Assembly: GCF_023195925.1 (NCBI RefSeq)
Contig: NZ_JALPRE010000003.1
Span: 248,001 to 312,000 of the forward strand
Origin: Aquimarina acroporae
GTDB lineage: Bacteria; Bacteroidota; Bacteroidia; Flavobacteriales; Flavobacteriaceae
Reading direction: 5' to 3'
Length of the DNA: 64,000 nucleotides
Position 1 is the first letter of the stretch; each line of letters begins with the position of its first letter. The notes beneath the pieces are model-generated. The model was not told the DNA's origin, made no database searches, and saw only the letters and a list, made by a program, of their open reading frames with translations. The position numbers and the translations under genes are program-made. Below, piece by piece: positions 16,462-26,037 of this stretch.

Positions 16462-16615
16462 TTAAAAAAATAGAAAGCATACGTTCATATAAGCGTGACT
16501 GGGTCACAAAAACTAACGTTAAAAACTTGATAATATTCTCTTTGATGAAATTATTATAACTCTTAAAATTTAAAAGATCAAAAATCTAATTAATCACATT
16601 CACACAAATCTAACC

Positions 16616-16774
16616 ATGAAAAAAACAATACTAGTAAGCATTAGGACATGGCAAAATCTTCAATCAATTCTTGTAAATTTCAAGAATACATTTCTATGTC
16701 ACTTCTCTGAAAAGAAAGCACCTTATCTATTACCGTATCACGATTTGATGCGACAAGAATTCCAAAATATTTAA
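16616..16774 (+). CDS. Possible 52-residue small ORF
   Basis: An open frame starts MKKTILVSIRTWQ and ends in TAA. The ATG is preceded by an AT-rich leader ending in TCTAACC, similar in feel to starts of exported proteins in this group. The peptide has no clear signal sequence or known match. It may be a remnant of a lost gene at the head of the polysaccharide locus or chance. Confidence 0.25.
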   Translation: MKKTILVSIRTWQNLQSILVNFKNTFLCHFSEKKAPYLLPYHDLMRQEFQNI

Positions 16775-16842
16775 AAACATAAATACACGATTAGTTGTGT
16801 AGATAACCTTCTTTTTTTGGAGGAATTACCTTCGTCTTTTGT

Positions 16843-16908
16843 AAGGTAAAAAAGTACATATTTTGAGGTAAAATGATGTCTATAAAATGCTGTTATACAG
16901 CTTTTTAT
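16843..16908 (+). promoter_or_regulatory. 66-bp duplicated upstream element, copy 1
   Basis: An ungapped alignment with 19197-19262 matches at 51 of 66 positions, including an identical AAAATGATGTCTATAAA and a CAGCT.TTTAT end. It lies 100 bp before the GH16 start codon. It is probably a shared promoter or 5' leader element for coordinated expression. Confidence 0.6.
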
Positions 16909-17007
16909 AATTGAATCACCGACAAGAATTATTGTGCTTTTGAATCCCTAATAATAAGGCTTGTCACTAAACTAACGTTAACTGCTTAAAACCCAAAAAA
17001 ATAAGTC

Positions 17008-19182
17008 ATGATTCGCATAAACAAACTCTTAATTTTGCTGGTATTTTGTATTTCGATAGTACAATTACAAGCGCAACCAACACCTCCCAATGGAAAAAAA
17101 TGGGAGAAAGTAGAGGCCCTTTCCGATGAATTTAATGGTAATTCTTTGAACACCTCAAAATGGGCCGTGAATGTTTCTACCTGGATAGGAAGACCTCCAG
17201 GTATTTTCAAAAAAAATGCTGTAAAAGTAAAAGATGGTAACCTACAATTCACTGCTTATAAATTAGGATCTTCCGAAACTGTAAATGGAAATGTATATAC
17301 GCATGCAGGAGCTTTGGTAAGAGCCCTAAAAAGTCAAACCTACGGGTATTATGAGTGTAGAATGAAAGCCAATAAAACGTTTATGTCTTCTACATTTTGG
17401 CTCATTAATAAACGAAATGAAGGATCTGGATGTGATGTTCGTGTTACAGAATTAGATATTACTGAAACTGTTGGTGTTAACTCTAATGGCGCAAGTTGGG
17501 TAAACAACACTATTAGAAACATGAACTCAAACACGCATAGCCGTGGTACCGTTTGTAACAACACTCCTGTAGGTCAAGAAGGTGGTAAAGCTGGTTTAGG
17601 AGAACCTTCCTGGAAAGGATACCATACCTATGGAGCCTGGTGGAAAAGCAAGGATGAAGTGTTGTTTTATCTTGATGGAAAATTCGTGTATAAGATAAAA
17701 CCACCTGCAGATTTTGATTTACCAATGTACTTGAGATTGGTAACTGAAACCTATGATTGGAACCCTCCTAAGTCTGGTCAAGATGGTATGAATGACACCG
17801 CGGCAAATAGAACTACATATTACGACTGGGTACATACCTATAAATTGGTCGATGATAATGGAAGCGGAGGTGAAGACAAAGTAACTTTTAATAATGCTCC
17901 AACTACAATTACACCACAGACAAACTATACATTTAATGTAGATTATAAAGCTGCCACAAATAGAGAAGTAGTCGTTGAATTTTGGTCGTCAACCAATTGG
18001 CTGGGACAACAACAAGTAACGGTACCAAAAGGTGAAGGCACCCAATCTATAACGGTAAACCTTTCTAATACGCCAGCGGTGGGTGCTGGGTATGTATATA
18101 AAGTTCATATACGTCCCGTAGGAACCACATGGAGAGATGCATTAGATCGAGATCAGGTTAACAATGTAGTTATCGAAAATGAAGTCGCTCTCGATGATAA
18201 AGTTACATTTAAAACTCCTCCATTAACCATAAACCCGGCAAATGCATATACCTTTAATATGGAATATAGCGCATCGTCCGAAAGAGAAATTGTGGTTAGC
18301 TTCTGGAAGAATAACAACTGGATCGCAAGTAAAGTAGAGAAAGTGTCTAAAGGTAGTGGAGTAAAAGCAGTAACAGTCGCGTTGCCTTCATCTCCTGCAA
18401 TAGGAAGTGGGTATGCATACAAAACCCATATTAGACCAGTAGGAACAAACTGGCAGCAGGCACTAGACAATGATCAGGTAAATAATGTTTCTGTAGTTTC
18501 TGCTAATCCTCAGTTGATAGCCAATGGAAGCTATTACATTACTTCATCGGTAAATAATCAAAGATTATTATCAAGAAACATAGAGAATCATAGTGCAAGG
18601 ATGCATGATCCTGCAGATTTTAATGATCAAAAATGGGTTTTTAATCATTTGGGAGATAATGTATACACTATAAAAAATAGTGGTACCAATAGATATCTTG
18701 AGGTTCCTTTTGCCAAATGTGGAAATGGTGAGAATGTTGCTACCTGGACCAGCGCTACAGATGATCATAAGAAATGGAAAGTATCTCAAGGCATCAATGG
18801 GGCATATGTTTTAAAGCCAATTCATTGCCTGCAAACTGCTTTAGATAGAGCGGCTGGGGCCAATAATGCCAACGTACAGATATGGGAATCGGATTCTCAA
18901 AACAATAACCAAAATTGGAAAATTATAGCTACCAATAGTAATAGGTTAAATAAAAATCTGGATCGTATAGCAGGTCTGTACCCTAATCCGGCAAAAGATA
19001 TTGTAACGGTTATAGGTCAATACAAAGGAGAAAAAATTATCATTTACAATTTACTGGGTGAAGTTGTTTCTTCTATTGTTTCTAAATCGGATAAGGAAGA
19101 AATATCTGTGTCTTCGCTAGAAGCAGGAGTGTATATAATCTCTATAGCCGGAAAGTCTAAACTACAGCTAATCAAGGAATAA
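17008..19182 (+). CDS. Secreted GH16 glycoside hydrolase with RICIN and T9SS domains
   Basis: A 724-residue exported enzyme. It has a signal peptide (1-22), then a GH16 beta-jelly-roll (about 30-285) with the catalytic ExDxxE motif ELDITE (nucleophile E148, D150, acid/base E153). The one-residue-longer ExDxxE form is typical of agarase, carrageenase and laminarinase branches, so a beta-glucan or galactan substrate is likely. Two related ~100-residue beta modules (290-390 and 396-495) share REVVVEFW/REIVVSFW and YKxHIRPVGTxW. A RICIN-type trefoil (503-645) and a T9SS type A tail (652-724) follow. It is the first gene after the regulator. Confidence 0.85.
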   Translation: MIRINKLLILLVFCISIVQLQAQPTPPNGKKWEKVEALSDEFNGNSLNTSKWAVNVSTWIGRPPGIFKKNAVKVKDGNLQFTAYKLGSSETVNGNVYTHAGALVRALKSQTYGYYECRMKANKTFMSSTFWLINKRNEGSGCDVRVTELDITETVGVNSNGASWVNNTIRNMNSNTHSRGTVCNNTPVGQEGGKAGLGEPSWKGYHTYGAWWKSKDEVLFYLDGKFVYKIKPPADFDLPMYLRLVTETYDWNPPKSGQDGMNDTAANRTTYYDWVHTYKLVDDNGSGGEDKVTFNNAPTTITPQTNYTFNVDYKAATNREVVVEFWSSTNWLGQQQVTVPKGEGTQSITVNLSNTPAVGAGYVYKVHIRPVGTTWRDALDRDQVNNVVIENEVALDDKVTFKTPPLTINPANAYTFNMEYSASSEREIVVSFWKNNNWIASKVEKVSKGSGVKAVTVALPSSPAIGSGYAYKTHIRPVGTNWQQALDNDQVNNVSVVSANPQLIANGSYYITSSVNNQRLLSRNIENHSARMHDPADFNDQKWVFNHLGDNVYTIKNSGTNRYLEVPFAKCGNGENVATWTSATDDHKKWKVSQGINGAYVLKPIHCLQTALDRAAGANNANVQIWESDSQNNNQNWKIIATNSNRLNKNLDRIAGLYPNPAKDIVTVIGQYKGEKIIIYNLLGEVVSSIVSKSDKEEISVSSLEAGVYIISIAGKSKLQLIKE

Positions 19183-19196
19183 CATAAGTTTAATTT

Positions 19197-19262
19197 AAGG
19201 AAAAAACGTATAAATTCTACGGAAAAATGATGTCTATAAAGTGTTGATTAGCAGCTCTTTAT
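19197..19262 (+). promoter_or_regulatory. 66-bp duplicated upstream element, copy 2
   Basis: Second copy of the element at 16843-16908. It begins 15 bp after the GH16 stop codon and ends 105 bp before the GH9-GH48 start, nearly the same distance as copy 1. It implies an own promoter or leader for the giant cellulase gene. Confidence 0.6.
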
Positions 19263-19366
19263 TATACAGAACTCTTACCAAACGTGGTTGTTTCTTTGGC
19301 TTCTTATAATAGGAGATAACTCGTTTGCCGTAGCTTATAAATCAACTTAAAAACTAACGCAAACTC

Positions 19367-22300
19367 ATGAAAAACTTTATGAAAATAGGTGCACTAGCCC
19401 TATTGTATTTTTGGTGCAGTACATTGACTGCACAGTTTAACTATGGAGAAGCTTTACAAAAGTCTCTTCTATTTTATGAAACTCAACAATCTGGTATTTT
19501 GCCCGACTGGAATAGAATTAGTTGGCGTGCTGATGCTGGAGTTAATGATGGACAAGATGTAGGTCTTGACCTCACCGGTGGATGGCACGATGCAGGAGAT
19601 CATATTAAATTCGGATTTCCAATGGCCTTTTCAGTCACTGCTCTAAATTGGGGGTATTTAGAGTACAAAGATGGGTATGATGCGACTAATCAAACCGAAA
19701 TTTTTAAACGTAACATTAAATGGGTAACCGATTATTTTATTAAATGTCACCCAAGTCCGAATGAGTTTTATTCTCAGGTCTCAGAAAAAGGGCAGGATCA
19801 TAATTTTTGGATGCCAGCAGAAATGGTAGATGTTCATCCAATGTATGGTGTTCGTAAAGCCCATAAATTAACTCCTGCAAACCCTGGTACAGAGATCAGT
19901 TGTGAAACTGCTGCCGCTTTAGCATCTGCAAGTATAATCTTTAAAGATAGTGATCCAGCTTACAGCGCAACACTACTACAACATGCTAAGGAATTATATG
20001 AATTTGGAGATACCTATAGAGGGTCTTACCATACCGATGGAGGAACTCCGGTAGGGCCAACCTATCCGGCAGGTCCCTACGAAGATGAATTGGTATGGGG
20101 AGCATTATGGTTATATCAAGCAACTGGAGATCAGAAATATTTGGATAAAGCCGAGGCAGAATATACCCAACCAGATTTTTTGTGGAGTTTGGTTTGGGAT
20201 GATAAAGCCTATGGTAATATGGTTTTATTGGCCATTTTAACAGGAAAAGAGCAATATAAAATCGATTCTGAGCGCCATTTAGACTTTTGGCAGCAAGGGG
20301 GAGGAATAAACTACTCACCTGGAGGGCAAGCACACCTGTTTCGTTGGGGATCTTTACGTCATTCGATGAATGCATCTCTTACTGCATTAATTTATAGTGA
20401 TAATGTGAATACTTCCAAAAAACAACAATATCACGATTTTGCTGTTGATCAGGTAAAATATGCTTTAGGAGATAACCCAATTAATAGAAGCTATGTAACT
20501 GGATATGGAAATAATCCTCCTACCAAAGTACATCACCGAGGACAGCATAGTAGTTGGAGACGAAGTGAATCAATTCCCGAAGAGTCAAGACACATTCTTT
20601 GGGGAGCATTAATTGGTGGTCCCGATTCACCAGATGATGCGTATCTCGAAGATCGTTCAGATTTTGTTGAAAACGAGGTGGCAACAGATTATAACGCATG
20701 TTACCAAGGTGTTCTTGCAAGAATGGTAATGGAATTTGGAGGTACACCTCTTTCTAATTTTCCCCAACCTGAAGTGCCTGGATCAGAATTTTTGAATGAA
20801 GTTAAGATTAACAGCTCATCTTCAAGATTTACTGAAGTAGCTATTTGGTTAAATAATCGTTCTGCATGGCCTGCTAGAGTTCCGGGTAAATTAACGGCGA
20901 GATATTTTATTGATATTTCTGAAGGAATTGCAGCTGGTCTTTCTCCAAATGATTACGAAATCACTTCCAGAGGAGCCGGAAGTGCAGTGGGAGGCTTACA
21001 GGCATGGGATGCCGCTAGCAATATTTACTTTGTTGAAGTAGAAGTAGATCAAAATCAAATGCCTTTTCCAGGAGGACAAGGAGAGTATAGAAGTGAGATC
21101 CAAATGCGTGTTGGAATTCCGAGCTCAGCAAGTGAAAGTGCATGGGATCCTACCAATGATTTTTCTAGAACAGGCATTGATAACACTTTGAAAATTATTG
21201 ATAACGTTCCTATATATGTAGATAATCAATTGGTTGGAGGAGTAGAACCAGGAGGAGGAAATACACCTGTAGCTTCTTTTACAGCAACTCCCGATTCAGG
21301 AGTAGCACCGCTAGAGGTACAATTTGATGCATCTGCATCATCAGATCCAAATGGAGATGTGCTAACCTATAACTGGAATTTAGGAAATGGAACGACTTCA
21401 AATTTGGTAAATCCTTTGGTGACCTATGCAGATATAGGTTCATATTTAGTAACACTTACTGTAAGTGATGGCACAAATATTTCTTCTGAAGCAAGTACAA
21501 CAATTACAGTAGCCGATGGAAACATTGCACCGGTAGCAGACTTTACTGCTACACCTACCACTGGTGTAGCTCCTGTTACTGTAAGTTTTGATGCAACTGC
21601 TTCGACCGATGAAAACGGAGACACACTTACCTATACTTGGGATTTTGGTGATGGAACTTCAGGTTCAGGATTAACCATAGACCATGATTATACGGCAGTT
21701 GGAGAATACACTGCAACATTAACCGTAAGCGATGGTAGTAAAGAAGATAGTAAGACCGTTACGATTAACGTTACAGATGGTAGTCCAATAGCGAGTTTTA
21801 CCGCTAGTGCAGATTCTGGAGTAATCCCTTTTGATATTTCTTTTGATGCATCTACTTCTTCAGACCCAACAGGAGGAACGCTTACATACTCTTGGGATTT
21901 TGGAAACGGTCTAACAGCTACTGGAGTTACAGCAACTACTTCTTTTACCCAGGTAGGTACTTATATCGTAAACCTTACTGTAACAAATTCTTTTGGCAGT
22001 AGTGTAGAAACAACAACAATAACCGCTACAGATGGTAGTGTGAGTTGCGGATTTGGGACTCCTACCACAGATCCATTACAGAACATCAATGATAGATTCA
22101 ATAATGTTTATGTTTTAGGGAATGGTGGACCTAACCTAGATAATATTGGGGAATTTTCGATTAATTGGGACCTAGCAAATAATGGGTTATATGTATTTGC
22201 GGTGAATACTAATAATGGTCAACCCGATTGGTATGTAGATTTAAGAAGTAACCTTACACATAGCTTTAATACCGCTAGTCCAGATGCTATCTTATCTGGA

Positions 22301-25300
22301 ACTGGAATACCCGGTTTAGATGGCGCATACTGGGTAACACAAGACCAAGGTAATTTTGTGATGGTATCAAAAACAGGAGGTTTTACAATATATTTTACAA
22401 ACGATACCACTGCTCCCGATTGCGGAGGAACAACTCCCCCAGCGGTTAATGGAGGTACTATTGCCGGTGGACCATTTGAGTTCACAGTAGGAGATGGTAT
22501 TGTAGATAATGTATCTGGTATTACATTGAGTGGAAATATTGGAGAAACAAGTCAATGGATTGTTACCGATGATCAAGGTAAAATTCTAGGGTTACCACCA
22601 GCTCCAGATGTCGTAGATTTCGATGGTGCTGGAGTAGGAAGTTGTTTTATTTATCACATTAGCTATAACGGAACCATTACAGGTCTTGCTGCAGATGGAA
22701 CATTAACAGGATTAAGTGGTGATTTTGATCTATCAAATAGTATAGAAGTGGTACGAAATCCAGTAGTAGTAATTCCTACTGTAGATGGAGGAACAATTTC
22801 CGGAGGACCTTTCGCATTTACTGTAGGAGATGGTATTGCAGATAATGTATCTGGAGTAACATTAACCGGAAATGTAGGAGAAACAAGCCAGTGGATTGTT
22901 ACCGATGATCAAGGTAAGATTTTAGGATTACCACCAACACCAGAAGCTGTAGATTTCGATGGTGCCGGAGTAGGAAGTTGTTTTATTTATAATATTAGTT
23001 ACAATGGAACCATTACTGGTCTTGCTGCAGATGGAACATTAACGGGATTAAGTGGTGATTTTGATCTTTCTAACAGTATTGAGGTTGTAAGAAACCCAGT
23101 TGCTACAGGAGGAGATTGTACTTTTGGTACACCTATAGCAAATGCTTTACCTTCAGTTAATGCAGAATTTGAAAACATCTATGTATTAGGTAATGGAGGT
23201 CCAAACTTAGATAATATTACCAAATTCAATATCAACTGGGATCTATCAAATAATGGACTATATGTATTTGCAATAAATACGAATAACGGTCAACCCGATT
23301 GGTATGTAGATTTAAAAGGTAATCTTTCACAAAGTTTTAATTCGGCAAATCCAGATGTAACGTTCACAGGAACAGGAATTACAGGATTAGATGGAGATTA
23401 CTGGGTTACTTTAGATCAAGGTAATTTTGTGATGGTATCCAAAACAGGAGGCTTTACTATATATTTTAGCACGTCTGCTACTGCGCCAACCTGTGGAGAT
23501 ACTGGTGGAAATACCAACCCTATAGCCGATATTTCTGCTACACCAACTTCAGGAGAGGCTCCTTTACTGGTTTCATTTGATGCTTCGGGATCAACTGATG
23601 CAGATGGAGATACGCTTACTTATAGCTGGGACTTTGGAGATGGAAATACTGGAACCGGAGTTACTATCGATAACACATTTGCAACCAAAGGAAATTATGC
23701 TGTAACTCTTACAGTTGATGATGGAAATAATGGTCAGGATCAAGCTATAATTTCTATAACGGTAACCGATGGAGATATAATCATCAACCCTCCTACTGGA
23801 GATAATGAATATGTGAATCGTTTTATCGAAATGAGAAATGAATTTTATGATCCAGCCAATGGATATTTCAGTGCAGATGGTTCTCCTCATCACTCAATTG
23901 AAACATTGATCGTTGAAGCACCAGATTATGGGCATGAGTCTACCAGTGAGTTATATTCATATTGGTTGTGGCTAGAAGTAATGAACGGTAGAGTAACAGG
24001 AGATTGGGCACCGCTAGGGAATGTATGGGATAAGATTGAGCAGTTTATCATTCCAACAAATGCAGATCAACCAACCAATGCTGCGTATAACCCTTCATCG
24101 CCTGCTGCATATGCAAGCGAGTTTGCATTACCAAGTGATTATCCGGCACCATTAGAATTTAGTGCGCCAGTAGGTGTAGATCCTGTATCAGCAGACTTAA
24201 CGGCAACTTATGGTCCAGATGTATATCAGATGCACTGGTTACTTGACAATGATAACTTTTATGGATACGGAAATCGTGGAGATGGTGTGAGTACACCTTC
24301 TTACATAAACACCTTCCAAAGAGGTGAGCAGGAGTCTGTTTATGAAACCATTCCGCATCCGTCTTGGGAGAGTTTCGATTGGGGAGGAACAAATGGATAT
24401 TTACCATTGTTTATTCTAGACCAAAACTATGCAAAGCAATGGAGATATACTAGTGCTCCAGATGCCGATGCAAGAGCTGTACAAGCCATGTACTGGGCTC
24501 AGGTATATGCCAAAGAACAAGGTACTAGTCTTTCTGCTTTAGATTTAGATAAAGCAACAAAAATGGGAGATTTCCTAAGAATTTCGATGTTTGATAAATA
24601 TTTCAAACCATTAGGAGTACAAAGTGCAACAAGCGGCGCAGGTAGTGGATATGATAGTGCACATTATCTTATGTCATGGTATATGTCTTGGGGTGGTTCT
24701 GCAGATCCGGCATCACAATGGGCATTTAGAATTAGTTCTAGCCATTGTCATTTTGGATATCAAAATCCAATGGCTGCATATGCATTAACACAAATAGATG
24801 AATTAAAGCCAACCTCTCAGAATGGTGTAAGAGATTGGACCGAGAGTTTAAAACGACAAATGGAATTTTATACCTGGTTACAGTCTAAGGAAGGTGCAAT
24901 AGCTGGAGGAGCTACCAATAGCTGGAATGGAGATTATAGCCCTTACCCAGCTGGTAAGTCTACTTTTTACGATATGGCTTATGATGATAATCCTGTGTAT
25001 GAAGATCCAGGAAGTGGAACATGGTTCGGGTGGCAAGCCTGGTCTATGGAAAGAGTTGCAGAATACTACTACATTACCAATGATGCTATGGCCAAAAATC
25101 TTATGGATAAGTGGGCAGCATGGGTGAAGAGCGAAGTACGACTTATTGGAAGTGACGACTTTGAAATTCCAGCTACTTTAGAATGGACAGGAGAGCCTGA
25201 TACTTGGGATCCGGCAAGTCCGGGTAGCAATAGCGGCTTAAGTGTTACTGTTACCGATTACGGTCAGGATCTTGGTGTTGCCGCATCTATGGCAAAAGCA

Positions 25301-25978
25301 CTAATTTATTATGCCGCTGCAACGCGTAAATATGAAACGTTAGATACAGCTGCAAGAGATCTGGCAAAAGAAGTTCTGGATCGAATGTGGACAACCTACA
25401 GAGATGATAAAGGAGTTGCTTCCCTTGAAGATCGTGGTGATTTCTCGAGAATATTTGAGCAAGAAGTATATGTCCCAGCAGGTTTTACAGGAACCATGCC
25501 TAATGGAGATGTTATTCAACCAGGTGTATCTTTCTTAGATATAAGATCAGACCTTAAAAATGATCCAGAGTTTGGAAGATTAGAAACTGCTTATAATGCT
25601 GGACAAGAATATACACAGCGTTATCACAGAAGTTGGGCTCAAATTGAAGTAGCTCTGGCAAATGCAGAATATGGATTCTTCTTTGCAGAAGATACTACTC
25701 CTGCTGGTGCAATTGCGCCTATAGCAGAACCAGAGGTAATGGCAAGTCCAAACCCTGCAAAAAGTTATGTAAACGTATCTACAAAGAAAGGTCTTGAAAA
25801 CGTTCGCATCCGATTAATCGATCTTACTGGTAACACTCTTAAAGTAGAACATTTTGAGAATTATCAACAAGAAACTCGTTTAGATGTAAATGGGTTGCCT
25901 TCTGGATTATATGTTTTAGAAGTTTTTGATTTTAAAACAAATAAAAAGACCAGAAAGAAAATCATTATTACAAAATAA
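19367..25978 (+). CDS. Giant bifunctional cellulase GH9-CBM3-PKD-GH48, T9SS-secreted
   Basis: 2203 residues. Signal peptide 1-22. GH9 at 24-460: GGWHDAGDHIKFG with D75 and D78, HHRGQHSSW, and acid E437 in VENEVATDYNA. A CBM3c-like module (470-625) fused directly behind it resembles processive endoglucanases. PKD domains follow at about 632, 721, 805 and 1384. Two copies of an unrecognised Cys-bounded module lie at 894-1019 and 1251-1376, and two near-identical 106-residue repeats at 1028-1133 and 1140-1245. GH48 spans 1479-2108, with E1517 in VEAPDYGH and E1528 in STSE matching the catalytic pair. A T9SS type A tail ends it. GH9 would cut cellulose internally while GH48 works processively from reducing ends. 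Confidence 0.93.
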   Translation: MKNFMKIGALALLYFWCSTLTAQFNYGEALQKSLLFYETQQSGILPDWNRISWRADAGVNDGQDVGLDLTGGWHDAGDHIKFGFPMAFSVTALNWGYLEYKDGYDATNQTEIFKRNIKWVTDYFIKCHPSPNEFYSQVSEKGQDHNFWMPAEMVDVHPMYGVRKAHKLTPANPGTEISCETAAALASASIIFKDSDPAYSATLLQHAKELYEFGDTYRGSYHTDGGTPVGPTYPAGPYEDELVWGALWLYQATGDQKYLDKAEAEYTQPDFLWSLVWDDKAYGNMVLLAILTGKEQYKIDSERHLDFWQQGGGINYSPGGQAHLFRWGSLRHSMNASLTALIYSDNVNTSKKQQYHDFAVDQVKYALGDNPINRSYVTGYGNNPPTKVHHRGQHSSWRRSESIPEESRHILWGALIGGPDSPDDAYLEDRSDFVENEVATDYNACYQGVLARMVMEFGGTPLSNFPQPEVPGSEFLNEVKINSSSSRFTEVAIWLNNRSAWPARVPGKLTARYFIDISEGIAAGLSPNDYEITSRGAGSAVGGLQAWDAASNIYFVEVEVDQNQMPFPGGQGEYRSEIQMRVGIPSSASESAWDPTNDFSRTGIDNTLKIIDNVPIYVDNQLVGGVEPGGGNTPVASFTATPDSGVAPLEVQFDASASSDPNGDVLTYNWNLGNGTTSNLVNPLVTYADIGSYLVTLTVSDGTNISSEASTTITVADGNIAPVADFTATPTTGVAPVTVSFDATASTDENGDTLTYTWDFGDGTSGSGLTIDHDYTAVGEYTATLTVSDGSKEDSKTVTINVTDGSPIASFTASADSGVIPFDISFDASTSSDPTGGTLTYSWDFGNGLTATGVTATTSFTQVGTYIVNLTVTNSFGSSVETTTITATDGSVSCGFGTPTTDPLQNINDRFNNVYVLGNGGPNLDNIGEFSINWDLANNGLYVFAVNTNNGQPDWYVDLRSNLTHSFNTASPDAILSGTGIPGLDGAYWVTQDQGNFVMVSKTGGFTIYFTNDTTAPDCGGTTPPAVNGGTIAGGPFEFTVGDGIVDNVSGITLSGNIGETSQWIVTDDQGKILGLPPAPDVVDFDGAGVGSCFIYHISYNGTITGLAADGTLTGLSGDFDLSNSIEVVRNPVVVIPTVDGGTISGGPFAFTVGDGIADNVSGVTLTGNVGETSQWIVTDDQGKILGLPPTPEAVDFDGAGVGSCFIYNISYNGTITGLAADGTLTGLSGDFDLSNSIEVVRNPVATGGDCTFGTPIANALPSVNAEFENIYVLGNGGPNLDNITKFNINWDLSNNGLYVFAINTNNGQPDWYVDLKGNLSQSFNSANPDVTFTGTGITGLDGDYWVTLDQGNFVMVSKTGGFTIYFSTSATAPTCGDTGGNTNPIADISATPTSGEAPLLVSFDASGSTDADGDTLTYSWDFGDGNTGTGVTIDNTFATKGNYAVTLTVDDGNNGQDQAIISITVTDGDIIINPPTGDNEYVNRFIEMRNEFYDPANGYFSADGSPHHSIETLIVEAPDYGHESTSELYSYWLWLEVMNGRVTGDWAPLGNVWDKIEQFIIPTNADQPTNAAYNPSSPAAYASEFALPSDYPAPLEFSAPVGVDPVSADLTATYGPDVYQMHWLLDNDNFYGYGNRGDGVSTPSYINTFQRGEQESVYETIPHPSWESFDWGGTNGYLPLFILDQNYAKQWRYTSAPDADARAVQAMYWAQVYAKEQGTSLSALDLDKATKMGDFLRISMFDKYFKPLGVQSATSGAGSGYDSAHYLMSWYMSWGGSADPASQWAFRISSSHCHFGYQNPMAAYALTQIDELKPTSQNGVRDWTESLKRQMEFYTWLQSKEGAIAGGATNSWNGDYSPYPAGKSTFYDMAYDDNPVYEDPGSGTWFGWQAWSMERVAEYYYITNDAMAKNLMDKWAAWVKSEVRLIGSDDFEIPATLEWTGEPDTWDPASPGSNSGLSVTVTDYGQDLGVAASMAKALIYYAAATRKYETLDTAARDLAKEVLDRMWTTYRDDKGVASLEDRGDFSRIFEQEVYVPAGFTGTMPNGDVIQPGVSFLDIRSDLKNDPEFGRLETAYNAGQEYTQRYHRSWAQIEVALANAEYGFFFAEDTTPAGAIAPIAEPEVMASPNPAKSYVNVSTKKGLENVRIRLIDLTGNTLKVEHFENYQQETRLDVNGLPSGLYVLEVFDFKTNKKTRKKIIITK
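22046..22423 (+). other. Unrecognised Cys-bounded module X, copy 1
   Basis: Residues 894-1019 of the GH9-GH48 protein. The module starts CGFGTP and ends APDC, with core features YVLGNGGPNLDN, INWDL.NNGLY, NTNNGQPDWY, GTG..GLDG.YWV, NFVMVSK and IYF. It is predicted all-beta. The conserved aromatic residues and linker position suggest carbohydrate binding. Confidence 0.6.
22448..23101 (+). repeat. In-frame tandem repeat of a 106-residue domain
   Basis: Two copies (22448-22765 and 22784-23101, period 336 bp) encode domains identical at 95 of 106 residues. The sequence includes GGPFEFTVGDGI, SQWIVTDDQGKILGLPP and AADGTLTGLSGDFDLSNSIE. The copies look recently duplicated and lie between the two X modules. 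Confidence 0.85.
23117..23494 (+). other. Unrecognised Cys-bounded module X, copy 2
   Basis: Residues 1251-1376 of the GH9-GH48 protein, 126 residues, close in sequence to copy 1 (YVLGNGGPNLDN, NTNNGQPDWYVDLKG, NFVMVSKTGGFTIYF). It directly precedes the last PKD domain and GH48. Confidence 0.6.
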
Positions 25979-25989
25979 ATCATAAACAG

Positions 25990-26020
25990 GAGAGAGGTAA
26001 ATGCTTACCTCTCTCTTTTT
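25990..26020 (+). terminator. Rho-independent terminator
   Basis: A perfect 11-bp stem GAGAGAGGTAA / TTACCTCTCTC with loop ATGC is followed by TTTTT, 12 bp after the GH9-GH48 stop codon. Only 17 bp separate the T-run from the next start codon. Confidence 0.85.
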
Positions 26021-26037
26021 AATTTATTCACTATACA

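Larger units (their letters stand above)
16361..17007. other. Intergenic regulatory region between regulator and GH16 gene
   Basis: This 647-bp gap holds two ATGTACCC direct repeats spaced 11 bp apart (16443-16461), two AAACTAACGTTAA words (near 16511-16522 and 16972-16981), a possible 52-codon frame (16616-16774) and a 66-bp element duplicated later (16843-16908). No long gene is present. Confidence 0.7.

Noticed and set aside
21262..23790. Antisense frames through the PKD and X-module DNA
   Set aside because: They arise from the repetitive, biased codons of the PKD and X modules and show low-complexity Ser/Ile/Val proteins without features.
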